Positions 44,708 to 53,533 of a stretch of 64,000 bases of DNA are shown here, piece after piece (position 1 is the first letter of the stretch; each line of letters opens with the position of its first letter). The position numbers were made by a program, and so were the translations under genes. The DNA comes from Agathobacter sp. (GTDB taxonomy: Bacteria; Bacillota; Clostridia; Lachnospirales; Lachnospiraceae), in assembly GCA_022775045.1 (NCBI GenBank), contig JALFLB010000014.1:45487-109486 (forward strand). The letters run 5' to 3'. Below the pieces are notes generated by a model that ran no database searches, was not told the origin of the DNA, and worked only from the letters and a program-made list of their open reading frames with translations.

Positions 44708-45661
44708 ATGAGTCATTATTTCACCGGTACCGCCTGTTCACCATCGTGTGACAGGCGGTATTATTCCCTAAACGATTACTGCAAGGATACCTTTGGAGAA
44801 AAAGTCTACCGCCTCAGTTTAAGCGGGGGTATGACCTGTCCAAACCGCGACGGCACATACAGTTGGAATGGCTGTGCTTTTTGCAGCCAGGGCGGATCGG
44901 GAGATTTTGCCGCTGATGCTGCTCTTTCCATTTCCGAACAGCTTTCTGATGCAAAAAAGCGAATATCCGGAAAGACAAACTGCAAAAAATTCATTGCCTA
45001 CTTTCAATCCTATACCAATACCTATGCGCCAGCCAACCGGCTGCGTGCCCTTTTTTCAGCGGCACTCGAACCGGATGATATCGTAGCGCTCTCCATCGGC
45101 ACGCGCAGTGATTGTCTCCCACCGGATGTTATTGAGCTTCTGGAAGAATTGCAACAAAAGAAGCCCGTCTGGATAGAGCTCGGACTCCAGTCCATCCACA
45201 ACGAGACACTTATGCGCATGAACACACACACTACGGTAGAACAGTTTGACGCTGCCGTATACACGCTTTCAACCCGAAAGATTCCCGTTATTGCGCATGT
45301 GATTTTAGGACTGCCGGGGGAATCCCGCGAGATGATGCTTGCAACCATCCGTCATCTGGCAGACCTTCCGATTTCCGGAGTCAAACTACAACTGCTCCAT
45401 GTACTTCGTGGAACTACGTTAGGTGATTGGTATGAGACCCATCCATTTCCGATCATGAATCTGGAGGAATACTGTGAGTTAGTCATTGACTGCCTGGAGC
45501 TTTTACCACCCAATGTGGTCATCCACCGATTAACCGGGGACGGTCCCCGCAGCCTACTTTTGGCACCACAATGGAGTACGGATAAAAAGAGGGTGCTGAA
45601 TACCATCCGGCACCGTCTGAAGGAACGCAATACCAAACAAGGAGAATGTTATCATGGCTGA
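44708..45661 (+). CDS. TIGR01212-family radical SAM protein (YhcC/YtqA-like)
   Basis: Radical SAM protein of uncertain role. The 317-residue product from the ATG at 44708 reaches the conserved core RYYSLNDYCKDTFGEKVYRL and LSGGMTCPNRDGTYSWNGCAFC, in which the cysteines of the cluster motif are spaced C-x12-C-x2-C, a spacing typical of this family. LGLQSIHNETLMRMNTHTT and VIAHVILGLPGES also match. The longer frame from 44651 would overlap the malic enzyme. No clear Shine-Dalgarno stands before the ATG, so translation may be coupled to the malic enzyme stop 2 bp upstream. Overlaps the DUF4364 gene by 8 bp. Confidence 0.88.
   Translation: MSHYFTGTACSPSCDRRYYSLNDYCKDTFGEKVYRLSLSGGMTCPNRDGTYSWNGCAFCSQGGSGDFAADAALSISEQLSDAKKRISGKTNCKKFIAYFQSYTNTYAPANRLRALFSAALEPDDIVALSIGTRSDCLPPDVIELLEELQQKKPVWIELGLQSIHNETLMRMNTHTTVEQFDAAVYTLSTRKIPVIAHVILGLPGESREMMLATIRHLADLPISGVKLQLLHVLRGTTLGDWYETHPFPIMNLEEYCELVIDCLELLPPNVVIHRLTGDGPRSLLLAPQWSTDKKRVLNTIRHRLKERNTKQGECYHG
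44728..44760 (+). other. Strong hairpin across the 5' end of the radical SAM gene
   Basis: Perfect 10 bp inverted repeat TACCGCCTGT / ACAGGCGGTA with a 13 nt interior that can pair further (CAC/GTG). It lies 20-54 bp beyond the malic enzyme stop but inside codons 7-18 of the next gene. There is only TTATT after it, so it is a weak terminator at best. Confidence 0.6.
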
Positions 45662-46169
45662 GCCTTTTACCATTTATAAAATTACAATTCTATATATGTT
45701 GAACAAAGCTGGATTTCCACTCACCAACACACAAATTTCCAACTTTTTTCTGGAGAAGGAATACACAGACTATTTCCGTGTACAGGAAGTACTCGGAGAT
45801 CTCGTCGATGCAGATCTCATTCGTGCAGAATCTACCCACTCTAATACACAGTACTCTCTTACTGCTGCCGGCAAAAAGACTCTGGATTTCTTTCAGGATA
45901 AATTAAACGATGAAATTGAAGAAGATGTGCTTGCGTTTTTTGAGAAGAACAAAGTAGAATTCCGCCAGGAAAATTCACGCCTCGCCAACTACTATAAGAC
46001 AACAGGGCAAAAATATGCCGCCCGATGTCAGGTTCGCTCAGACGGCAATACTCTCGTCGACCTGACTCTCCTGGTTCAAACCAGAGAGCAGGCTGAGACA
46101 ATCTGCAAAAACTGGAAAACAGAGAATGAGGACGTATACGCATACTTAATGGATCTGCTGCTCAAATAG
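45654..46169 (+). CDS. DUF4364 family protein (winged-helix-like)
   Basis: Unknown function, common in Lachnospiraceae and other Clostridia. The 171-residue protein starts MAEPFTIYKITILYMLNKAGFPLTNTQ; the first 80 residues have the pattern of a winged helix (ISNFFLEKEYTDYFRVQEVL, then YSLTAAGKKTLDFF), resembling PadR/MarR-type DNA-binding folds. The remainder is a mixed alpha/beta region with no recognisable ligand motif. GGAG stands just before the ATG, within the end of the radical SAM gene. A transcription regulator is plausible but unproven. Confidence 0.88.
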   Translation: MAEPFTIYKITILYMLNKAGFPLTNTQISNFFLEKEYTDYFRVQEVLGDLVDADLIRAESTHSNTQYSLTAAGKKTLDFFQDKLNDEIEEDVLAFFEKNKVEFRQENSRLANYYKTTGQKYAARCQVRSDGNTLVDLTLLVQTREQAETICKNWKTENEDVYAYLMDLLLK

Positions 46170-46172
46170 GAT

Positions 46173-46733
46173 TCATTTCTTAACACTGTAACCAAATTTA
46201 CCAAGTTTTTTCCCGAGCGCAAAATATTCCCCATGGGAATACATCACCAGCCCGGTCTCATTAATCCCGAATCTGCCATTTGGGTCCATGTATGCATCCT
46301 CCACAGTCACTCCAAGCACCTCTGCCACAAACATTGTATGGCTGCCAAGTTCCTGACAGCTTTTTACCCGACACTCAATGCATACCGGGCTTTCTGCAAT
46401 TCCAGGTGCTTTAACATGTGGCATTGCAAGCTCTGTCAGCCCCAGTTTTTTGAACTTATTTACGTCTCTTCCGCTGACCACCCCACAATAATCGCACGCA
46501 TAAACAAGTGCCTCGTTGGTCAGATTAATCACAAATTCTCCTGTCCTTTTTATGATATCATAGGAGTAGCGCGATGGACGCACCGAAATGGACACCATCG
46601 GCGGATTCGTGCACACTGTTCCAGCCCATGCCACTGTAATAATATTTGCTTTTCCTTCCTCGTCTGCAACGCTCACCATCACAGCCGGAACCGGATTCAG
46701 CATATTTCCTGGTTTCCAATTTTGTTTACCCAT
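46173..46733 (-). CDS. Flavin reductase-like FMN-binding protein
   Basis: Flavin reductase domain protein of 186 residues. MLNPVPAVMVSVADEEGKANIITVAWAG gives the FMN-binding start, followed by MVSISVRPSRYSYDIIKRTGEFVINL and CDYCGVVSGRDVNKF, a pattern common in anaerobe flavoredoxins (GRDVDKF). It may act as an electron carrier or NAD(P)H:flavin oxidoreductase. Its start overlaps the end of dapA by 8 bp, making it the last gene of the dapF-murE-dapA operon. A functional link with lysine or peptidoglycan synthesis is not evident; such a pairing with dapA is often just co-transcription. Confidence 0.9.
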   Translation of the reverse strand: MGKQNWKPGNMLNPVPAVMVSVADEEGKANIITVAWAGTVCTNPPMVSISVRPSRYSYDIIKRTGEFVINLTNEALVYACDYCGVVSGRDVNKFKKLGLTELAMPHVKAPGIAESPVCIECRVKSCQELGSHTMFVAEVLGVTVEDAYMDPNGRFGINETGLVMYSHGEYFALGKKLGKFGYSVKK

Positions 46734-47616
46734 TTTTTACTCCACATTTCTTTAATGCATCTGACAATACTACTTCATGACGTTTCTCCAATCTGGTAAG
46801 GGGCAGACGCAGACCTCCTACCTCGTAGCCCAGCATCTGCATCGCAGCCTTGACCGGGATTGGATTCACTTCACAAAACAGTGAATCAATCAGTTCCAGA
46901 TACTGTAGTTGCAGTTCTAATGATTTTTTTATGTTTCCATTTAAATATTCTCGCACCAGCTGATGCGTCTGCTGCGGTACAACATTGGCAAGAACAGAAA
47001 TTACCCCGATGCCACCAAGCGACAGAATTGGCACAATCTGGTCATCGTTGCCGGAGTATATATCGAGTACATCCTTTCCGAGCATTGCCAAATGCGCCAC
47101 TTGAGAAATATTTCCACTGGCTTCCTTGATTGCCACTACATTTGCACAATCCTTTGCAATCCTTACCACTGTCTCCGGCAACAGATTACACCCGGTCCGC
47201 GACGGAACATTATACATAATGATTGGTAAATCGGTACTCAACGCCACCATCTTATAATGTTCATAAAGTCCATTCTGTGTTGCCTTGTTATAGTACGGTG
47301 TCACCACCAGCAGACCATCCACGCCAAGCTTTGAAACCTTTCGGGAAAATGAGACGACTCCCTCTGTCGTATTGCCTCCGGTTCCTGCAACAACCGGCAC
47401 ACGGTGGTTCGTACGCTCTACAACACAGGAAATCACCGAGAGACGCTCCTCCTCTGTCATAGTCGCCGGTTCTCCTGTCGTGCCACAGACAATAATGGCA
47501 TCCGTCTGATTTTCCACCTGCCTGTCAACAAGTTTCTCCAGCATATCATAGTTTACACTCTTATCCTCATGAAACGGAGTAATCAGTGCGACTCCCGATC
47601 CTTGAAAAATAGACAC
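46726..47616 (-). CDS. dapA: 4-Hydroxy-tetrahydrodipicolinate synthase, GTG start
   Basis: First committed step to diaminopimelate and lysine: condenses pyruvate with aspartate semialdehyde. The 296-residue TIM-barrel protein starts (V)SIFQGSGVALITPF, with CGTTGEPATM for pyruvate, the catalytic Tyr in IIMYNVPSRTG and the Schiff-base lysine in VVAIKEASGN. I chose the GTG at 47614-47616, eight bases after AGGAG, over another GTG three codons upstream that lies too near the ribosome site. Gene neighbours murE and dapF use its product line, so the operon supplies and incorporates meso-diaminopimelate. Confidence 0.95.
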   Translation of the reverse strand: MSIFQGSGVALITPFHEDKSVNYDMLEKLVDRQVENQTDAIIVCGTTGEPATMTEEERLSVISCVVERTNHRVPVVAGTGGNTTEGVVSFSRKVSKLGVDGLLVVTPYYNKATQNGLYEHYKMVALSTDLPIIMYNVPSRTGCNLLPETVVRIAKDCANVVAIKEASGNISQVAHLAMLGKDVLDIYSGNDDQIVPILSLGGIGVISVLANVVPQQTHQLVREYLNGNIKKSLELQLQYLELIDSLFCEVNPIPVKAAMQMLGYEVGGLRLPLTRLEKRHEVVLSDALKKCGVKNG

Positions 47617-47642
47617 TCTTCCCACTCCTTTTAAAAATCAGA

Positions 47643-49115
47643 TTATAATTTTAAATTTGGATTATCACGGATGATATCAGCAATCAATTCACGTTCATCC
47701 ATATGATGCTTCACGCCCTTGATTTCCTGATAATCTTCATGTCCTTTACCAGCCAGTACAATAATATCGCCATCTTTGGCATGCTCCATACAGTAAGCAA
47801 TTGCCTCCTTACGATCCGGAATGGTAACATATGCGCCATCTGCCCTGTGTACTCCTTCCAGAATATCATTAATGATATCCATCGGTTCCTCGTTTCTCGG
47901 ATTATCTGAAGTGACAACCGTCAGATCTGCCAGCCGGGAAGAAACCTCACCCATTTCATATCGGCGTGATTTTGCACGGTTACCGCCACATCCAAACAGA
48001 CATACCAGCCGCCCCGGCTCATACTCTCTCAAAGTCGTCAGGAGGCTTTCCAAAGACATTGCATTGTGTGCATAATCAATCATTAATGTATAACGCTTTG
48101 TTACCGGCACGATCTCAATACGGCCCTTGACGCTGACATGCTGCAACGCCTGTCGGATTTTCTCGGTATCCACGCCAAAATGATGGCAGATGGCAATCGC
48201 AGTCAGTGAATTATATACAGAAAAGCTTCCCGGCACATTCACTTCCACATCAAAATCCATTAATCCTGAAACATGGTAGCGAACCCCAAGTGCACCATGC
48301 TCTTTCTTTAGTTCTACATTCTCTGCTATCAGGTCATTTTTCTCGCCGTAGCCAAATGTCTCTACATCACAGGTATGCCCCTGCAGAATCCCCTCCAGAT
48401 GCTCACTGTCACCATTGAAAATACCTTTCCGGCATTGCTGGAACAAAAGACTTTTACAATGCATATAATCTGCAAAATCTTTATGTTCATTGGTTCCAAT
48501 ATGATCCGGCTCAAGATTTGTAAACACACCAATGTCAAACACAAAACCGGATACACGGTGAAGCATCAGCGCCTGTGAAGAAACCTCCATCACAACTGCA
48601 TCCATTCCGGCCTCCACCATTTCATGAAACAGTTCCTGCACACGATAGGACTCCGGTGTTGTATTGGCTGACGGAATCTTCTTCTCTCCGATGACAGATT
48701 CAATTGTTCCAATCAAACCGGTCTTAATTCCAGCTGCCTCCAAAATGGATTTCACCATATAGGTCGTTGTCGTCTTTCCCTTGGTTCCTGTGATTCCAAT
48801 AGTCTTTAATTTTTTGGCCGGATGATCAAAAAATGCCGCAGACATACAGGCAAGTGCAAGCCGGCTGTCATCCACTTTTAAATATGTCACATGTGGCAGA
48901 ATTTCCACCTCACGCTCAACAATAACCGCAGCTGCACCCTTCTCTACAACCTCTGGAATAAACTCATGTGCATCCCGCACACTTCCACTGATACAAACAA
49001 AAACACTTCCCTTTGTCACTTTCCGGGAATCATAGACCAACGTGGTAATCTCTGTATCCACACTTCCAGCCAAAAGTTCATAGTCAAGTTCTTCAATTAA
49101 TTGTTTAATCTTCAT
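47643..49115 (-). CDS. murE: UDP-MurNAc-tripeptide synthetase, diaminopimelate-adding (MurE)
   Basis: Adds the third amino acid to the peptidoglycan stem peptide. The 490-residue protein has the N-terminal UDP-binding domain (VYDSRKVTKGSVFVCI), the P-loop GITGTKGKTTTTYMV, NLEPDHIGTNEHKDFADYMHCK (region of the carbamylated lysine) and, in the C-terminal domain, TSDNPRNEEP. The DNPR motif is diagnostic for meso-diaminopimelate rather than lysine as substrate, in line with dapF and dapA on either side. Start ATG 30 bp after dapF stop. Confidence 0.96.
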   Translation of the reverse strand: MKIKQLIEELDYELLAGSVDTEITTLVYDSRKVTKGSVFVCISGSVRDAHEFIPEVVEKGAAAVIVEREVEILPHVTYLKVDDSRLALACMSAAFFDHPAKKLKTIGITGTKGKTTTTYMVKSILEAAGIKTGLIGTIESVIGEKKIPSANTTPESYRVQELFHEMVEAGMDAVVMEVSSQALMLHRVSGFVFDIGVFTNLEPDHIGTNEHKDFADYMHCKSLLFQQCRKGIFNGDSEHLEGILQGHTCDVETFGYGEKNDLIAENVELKKEHGALGVRYHVSGLMDFDVEVNVPGSFSVYNSLTAIAICHHFGVDTEKIRQALQHVSVKGRIEIVPVTKRYTLMIDYAHNAMSLESLLTTLREYEPGRLVCLFGCGGNRAKSRRYEMGEVSSRLADLTVVTSDNPRNEEPMDIINDILEGVHRADGAYVTIPDRKEAIAYCMEHAKDGDIIVLAGKGHEDYQEIKGVKHHMDERELIADIIRDNPNLKL

Positions 49116-49145
49116 TTATCATTCTCCTCATTCTTTCGTCTGAAT

Positions 49146-49976
49146 CTATTCCCACACACCGGTAAATACTTCTGTCGCAGGTCCCGTCATAAAAATATGA
49201 TTGCTCTCTGGATCATACTCAATAAGCAAATCCCCTCCACGCAAATGCACAAGTACCTGATTTTCTGTTTTTCCGTTCAGAATACATGCCATCACCGTCG
49301 CACAAGTTCCTGTTCCACATGCCCAGGTCTCTCCTGATCCTCGTTCCCACACACGCATGGACGCCTCCGTTTTGGAAATCACCTGAACAAATTCTGTATT
49401 GGTACGCTTCGGAAAACGTTCATGGTGTTCAAAAGCCGGTCCGTATTTCTCCAGTTCAAAATGTTCGACATCATCTACAAAGACAACAGCATGTGGATTC
49501 CCCATAGACACACAGGTCATCCTCCACTCTTTCCCTGCAGCAGTAATCGGCTCATCAATTACTTTCTGTCCCTGCGCTTCAACCGGGATTTCAGCCGGTG
49601 CCAGCTTCGGCTCTCCCATATCCACACGAACCTTTGTAACCTTTCCATTCTCCGTCGTAAGCTGCAGATATTTAATTCCCGCTCCGGATTCCACACTGAT
49701 CTCCGTCTGATTCGTCAATTTATGATCATACACATATTTAGCCACACACCGGATTCCATTGCCACACATCTCTGCTTCCGAGCCATCTGCGTTATAAATT
49801 CTCATACGAAAATCCGCGACATCCGACGGACCGATTGTAATCAACCCATCGGATCCTATTCCGAAATGCCGGTCACTGACCGCAATAGAAAGACTAGCCG
49901 GGTCGTCAATCTTCTCCTCAAAAAGATTCACATATACATAATCATTGCCACATCCATGCATCTTTGTAAACTTCAT
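49146..49976 (-). CDS. dapF: Diaminopimelate epimerase
   Basis: PLP-independent racemisation of LL- to meso-diaminopimelate. The 276-residue protein starts MKFTKMHGCGNDYVYVN and has the two catalytic cysteines in AEMCGNGIRC and WACGTGTCA, with ERGSGETW just before the second. The ATG at 49974-49976 follows GGAGG by seven bases; the longer frame adds seven unconserved residues. First gene of the operon; a TATACT box at 50009-50014 (minus) with a weak -35 is the likely promoter, in the region shared with the divergent AraC gene. Confidence 0.96.
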   Translation of the reverse strand: MKFTKMHGCGNDYVYVNLFEEKIDDPASLSIAVSDRHFGIGSDGLITIGPSDVADFRMRIYNADGSEAEMCGNGIRCVAKYVYDHKLTNQTEISVESGAGIKYLQLTTENGKVTKVRVDMGEPKLAPAEIPVEAQGQKVIDEPITAAGKEWRMTCVSMGNPHAVVFVDDVEHFELEKYGPAFEHHERFPKRTNTEFVQVISKTEASMRVWERGSGETWACGTGTCATVMACILNGKTENQVLVHLRGGDLLIEYDPESNHIFMTGPATEVFTGVWE

Positions 49977-50057
49977 ACAGCAACCTCCCTTACTCACTTG
50001 TTATCTCTAGTATACTCCGCACTTTTTTCTCCGAAAACCCTCCCAGTGCTTTTCATA

Positions 50058-50086
50058 TTGCAAATAATGTGGTCATGGGTTACAAT
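50058..50086 (+). promoter_or_regulatory. Promoter of the AraC-family gene
   Basis: TTGCAA (50058-50063), 17 bp, TACAAT (50081-50086), 21 bp before the start codon. Confidence 0.7.
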
Positions 50087-50107
50087 AGCAACAATAGGAG
50101 GATGGTT

Positions 50108-50980
50108 ATGAATAAACATACCGAATACGAAAAAACAGGGTACCTGGACAGCGACTTTAAGATTTTTCACTTAATTGACGATAACATGGCACCGATTGAT
50201 TTTCATTATCATGATTTTCATAAAATTTTACTTCTTCTCAAGGGAAACATTTCCTACTGCATTGAAGGTCGCACCTACAAGCTGAAACCGAACGATATTG
50301 TGTTCGTTCCAGCCGGAGAAGTGCATCGGCCCATATTGCACGACAAATCTACCTATGAGAGAATCATCATCTATATTTCAAAAGGATATCTGGATCACTA
50401 TTGTAGTGATTCCTATGATCTGTCGCTATGTCTTCTGGAAGCACACCACAAACAATCCCATGTGCTGCGCGTCCCGGCATTTGCTACAACCAGACTCGGA
50501 CAGATTGTCCGCGAACTCGAACATTCTCTTGATTCCACAGAATACGCAAATGAGCTGTACCACAAACTCCTGTTTCTTGAGTTCATGATCCAGCTCAACC
50601 GTGCCGCCCTTCATGATGGCATTGAGTATATTACCAATACCTCCTCTAATCAAAAGATGATTCAGTTAATTGATTTCCTAAATGAACATTTAACAGAAGA
50701 CCTCTCCATTGATTTTCTTGCTGAAACCTTCTACATCAGCCGCTATCATCTGATGCACTCCTTCAAAGAAGAGACCGGCTACACCATCGGAAACTATCTG
50801 ACCACGAAACGCCTTCTTCTTGCCCGGGATCTCATCCAGCAAGGTAATCCGATCACCAGCGTCTGCTACGAATGCGGTTTTCACAGTTACTCTGCATTTT
50901 CACGTGCTTACAAAAAAATTTTGGGCTGTGCCCCACGTGATGAGCGCAATGTTTCTACTGCCGCTCCGCCAGAGTATTGA
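50108..50980 (+). CDS. AraC-family transcriptional regulator
   Basis: Sugar- or metabolite-responsive regulator. The 290-residue protein starts MNKHTEYEKTG; the N-terminal cupin (residues about 35-110) has FHYHDFHKILLLLKG and NDIVFVPAGEVHRP, and the C-terminal AraC double helix-turn-helix contains LAETFYISRYHLMHSFKEE and ITSVCYECGFHSYSAFSRAYKKILG. The AATAGGAGG ribosome site decides the ATG at 50108; earlier starts would precede or overlap the promoter. Its target is unclear: dapF is divergent, and the downstream gene is convergent, overlapping the last 26 bp. Confidence 0.93.
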   Translation: MNKHTEYEKTGYLDSDFKIFHLIDDNMAPIDFHYHDFHKILLLLKGNISYCIEGRTYKLKPNDIVFVPAGEVHRPILHDKSTYERIIIYISKGYLDHYCSDSYDLSLCLLEAHHKQSHVLRVPAFATTRLGQIVRELEHSLDSTEYANELYHKLLFLEFMIQLNRAALHDGIEYITNTSSNQKMIQLIDFLNEHLTEDLSIDFLAETFYISRYHLMHSFKEETGYTIGNYLTTKRLLLARDLIQQGNPITSVCYECGFHSYSAFSRAYKKILGCAPRDERNVSTAAPPEY

Positions 50981-52607
50981 TCAGAACCGGAATCAGCTGC
51001 TTCTTGCGGGATACCACACCCTTTAGAAGAATTCCATCCACAGATGGTTCACAATCATAAGCACTCGCAACTAATTGTGCACAGTCTGCTCCTTTATAAA
51101 CCAGATAGGTAGATTCATTCAGAATATCCGTCAACATGACAAAAATCATCTGTATATTCTTTTCTCCCATCATCTGTTCCAATTTTGGCTCAATCCGCTT
51201 CTGTACCTTATCCAGCTCCTGTCTGCTCATTGCACTGATCTGCGCCACACCAAAGCTGATATCACCCGAGTGAAATATTTTAAAATCCTGATTCAATATT
51301 TCTTCTTCGGTTTTATTACTGAAATTACTCCCTGCCTCAAACATTGCAGATGCCAGTTCTTCCACTTTCACCCCTGCAATCTCAGCTAACGCAAGTGCCG
51401 CATTACGATCAATGTCCGTGCAGGTTGGAGAGCGAAACATCAACGTATCAGAAAGGATTGCTGCACACATCAATCCCGCCATCTGCGCAGTAATCGCAAC
51501 TCCTTTCTCAAGATACATCTGATAAACAATGGTGGATGTGCACCCCAGCGGCTGATTTCGGAAATAGACCGGTGCCATCGTCTCCAGACTTCCCAGACGA
51601 TGATGATCAATAATTTCCAGAATTTCTGCTTCCTCAATGTTCGTTACTGCCTGTGATTTTTCATTATGATCCACCAAAATCAACTGCTTTTTCTGTGTAT
51701 CCATCAAATTACGTCTGGAAAACATCCCCACATAATTCTGATTTTCATCCAGAATCGGAAAATCTCTGTGACGAATTTTGGCAACCGCATCCCGCACTTC
51801 ATCCACATAATCATCTACATGAAAATGAATGATATCCTTTTTTGTCATAAAATGCTTGATTGGAATACTTTGATTAATGAGGCGAGCCGCCGTAAATGTA
51901 TCATAAGGTGTACTGATCAGTACGACATCCCTCTCCTTCGCAGCCTCAATCACTTCCGTGGTAACCTCATATCCATTTGTAACAATCATGCAACTACAAT
52001 TAGAAGCAATCGAAAGCAACTGGGATTCCTCCCGGTCTCCGATTAAAACCAGATCATCACTGTCCACTGCTGAAGAAAGGACCTCCGGTGTTCCAACACC
52101 AATGACAACCTTTCCACGAACAAAATAAGCATGCTCATTTCCGGTAAGCAGCTGTCCCTCAAGTGTTTCCACAATATTCTTATACTGTGTCCGTGCACTG
52201 GAAAGAATCGTATTGTCATAAACATCCATATAAGATTTTGCAATATCTCCCGTTACGATCAATCCTTCCAGTTTGTTCTGATTCACAACCGGAAGTGTAA
52301 CAACGCCGAGAATTTTCATCATCTCCCACGCCTTTTTCATAGAAATATGGCTGCTGACTCCTTCTGTCTTACGAATATGGATATCTTTAATCTGTGTTCC
52401 TACATCCGTAATCAGTCCCGGGATTTCCATCTGAAATCGTTCCAGAACATATGCAGTCTCTGCATTCAAATTTCCCGCACGCTTCGGCACATATTGCGTT
52501 CGCTCCTCATCCAAACTGTTTTTTAAATTTGCATAAGAAATCGCTGCACAGATAGAGTCTGTATCGGGATGTTTATGTCCTACTACCCAAACCTGCTTTT
52601 TTTCCAT
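50955..52607 (-). CDS. CBS-domain manganese-dependent inorganic pyrophosphatase
   Basis: Family II pyrophosphatase with a regulatory insert. The 550-residue protein starts with VVGHKHPDTDSICAAI (first DHH motif block) and has EIIDHHRLGSL, the DHH motif, and a C-terminal DHHA2 region (ATNA-like CTSTIVYQMYLEKG, MGEKNIQMIFVMLTDI). Between residues about 70 and 300 there is an insert with two CBS halves and a DRTGG domain (MTKKDIIHFHVDDYVDEVRDAVAKIRHRDFPI), which in characterised clostridial enzymes binds adenine nucleotides and diadenosine polyphosphates and controls activity. It starts 14 bp after a hairpin with a T run, so its leader may be attenuated. Overlaps the AraC gene end convergently. 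Confidence 0.94.
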   Translation of the reverse strand: MEKKQVWVVGHKHPDTDSICAAISYANLKNSLDEERTQYVPKRAGNLNAETAYVLERFQMEIPGLITDVGTQIKDIHIRKTEGVSSHISMKKAWEMMKILGVVTLPVVNQNKLEGLIVTGDIAKSYMDVYDNTILSSARTQYKNIVETLEGQLLTGNEHAYFVRGKVVIGVGTPEVLSSAVDSDDLVLIGDREESQLLSIASNCSCMIVTNGYEVTTEVIEAAKERDVVLISTPYDTFTAARLINQSIPIKHFMTKKDIIHFHVDDYVDEVRDAVAKIRHRDFPILDENQNYVGMFSRRNLMDTQKKQLILVDHNEKSQAVTNIEEAEILEIIDHHRLGSLETMAPVYFRNQPLGCTSTIVYQMYLEKGVAITAQMAGLMCAAILSDTLMFRSPTCTDIDRNAALALAEIAGVKVEELASAMFEAGSNFSNKTEEEILNQDFKIFHSGDISFGVAQISAMSRQELDKVQKRIEPKLEQMMGEKNIQMIFVMLTDILNESTYLVYKGADCAQLVASAYDCEPSVDGILLKGVVSRKKQLIPVLINTLAERQ

Positions 52608-52621
52608 ATTTGCCTCCTAAT

Positions 52622-52654
52622 AAAAAATGCAATTCCTGCCACTGGAATTGCATT
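52622..52654 (-). terminator. Terminator between the coiled-coil gene and the pyrophosphatase
   Basis: Stem AATGCAATTCC / GGAATTGCATT with a 7 nt loop, then six T on the minus strand. It lies 13 bp after the stop of the coiled-coil gene and 14 bp before the start of the pyrophosphatase gene. Confidence 0.85.
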
Positions 52655-52667
52655 CGTTTCCTTTTCA

Positions 52668-53450
52668 TTACAATACAATGATTCCAAGATTTACAAAAAT
52701 CAATACTACCATTGCAATAAAATTCAATATACCAAAAACAAGTGCTGTAACTACAAAGCCCTTGATTGGAACAAGCTTGTCCTCCACCACCGTAATCCGC
52801 TCCAGCTTCTCTTCCATACTCTTAAAGAGCTCGGAAATATTACGATAACACTTTACATTTTCTGTATGTACCTTTTCCGACAACTCGCTTTTGATTGTAG
52901 TAAGCTGCTCTTCAATCTGTTCCAAAGATGCCTTAAGTTCCTTCGCTTTCTCTTCATTAAAGCGCTTACCATCCTCCACATCTTCTTTCATCGAAGACTC
53001 AATCTCATCCATCTTTGCAGAAACCTTAGCGATCAGGGAATCAATCTGTTTCTCCACCTCCGCAGTGATTCCATCCGCTTTCTCCTGCCGTTCCTTCAAA
53101 ATCTGATTCAATTCCTCCGCTTTCTCCTGTCTCTCATCCACGAGAGTCTGAAGCTCCTGCGCCTCCGATTCTCTTGTGTTCAACAGAGTCTGCAACTGTT
53201 TGGCACGTTCTCTGAATTCATCGATCTGATTAAGTAAGAAATCTTCCTTGCTCACTGCGTCAACTGTCCTTTCCCGAATATTACGATCCTGCGGCTCTTC
53301 TTTGCCAGTCACTTTACCTGCATCCTGCTTCACCGGCTGTTCCAGCGTATAAACCCTTGCTGTGGGATGTTCCATATGAGGGGTTCCATATGTATCTTTT
53401 CGCCGATTCTTCGCAATCTGCCTGCGAAGTCCGAGCAGCAAACCAGCCAT
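52668..53450 (-). CDS. Tail-anchored coiled-coil protein of unknown function
   Basis: Not recognised. The 260-residue protein begins MAGLLLGLRRQIAKNRRKD with a basic amphipathic start, then a long coiled coil at about residues 70-215 rich in Glu, Lys and Leu (ERAKQLQTLLNTRESEAQEL, DERQEKAEELNQILKERQEK). The last 30 residues are a single transmembrane helix (GFVVTALVFGILNFIAMVVL), placing the bulk in the cytosol. A repeated ERQEKA.EL phrase suggests internal duplication. The ATG at 53448-53450 is seven bases after GGAGG. It is monocistronic, with its own promoter and terminator. A scaffold or cell-division/sporulation role is possible but not supported by a known motif. Confidence 0.8.
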   Translation of the reverse strand: MAGLLLGLRRQIAKNRRKDTYGTPHMEHPTARVYTLEQPVKQDAGKVTGKEEPQDRNIRERTVDAVSKEDFLLNQIDEFRERAKQLQTLLNTRESEAQELQTLVDERQEKAEELNQILKERQEKADGITAEVEKQIDSLIAKVSAKMDEIESSMKEDVEDGKRFNEEKAKELKASLEQIEEQLTTIKSELSEKVHTENVKCYRNISELFKSMEEKLERITVVEDKLVPIKGFVVTALVFGILNFIAMVVLIFVNLGIIVL

Positions 53451-53484
53451 CACTCTTCCTCCATGATCGTAATTTATCTAATAT

Positions 53485-53513
53485 ATTCTATCATTCCTTT
53501 TCTTTTTTGTAAA
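53485..53513 (-). promoter_or_regulatory. Promoter of the coiled-coil gene
   Basis: Minus strand: TTTACA (53508-53513), 17 bp, TAGAAT (53485-53490), 35 bp before the start. Confidence 0.6.
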
Positions 53514-53533
53514 CGAAAAATTTTGAAAGCGGG

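Noticed and set aside
49977..50107. Possible lysine riboswitch before dapF
   Set aside because: The gap is only about 80 bp from the likely promoter to the start and shows none of the conserved long stems; too short for an L box.
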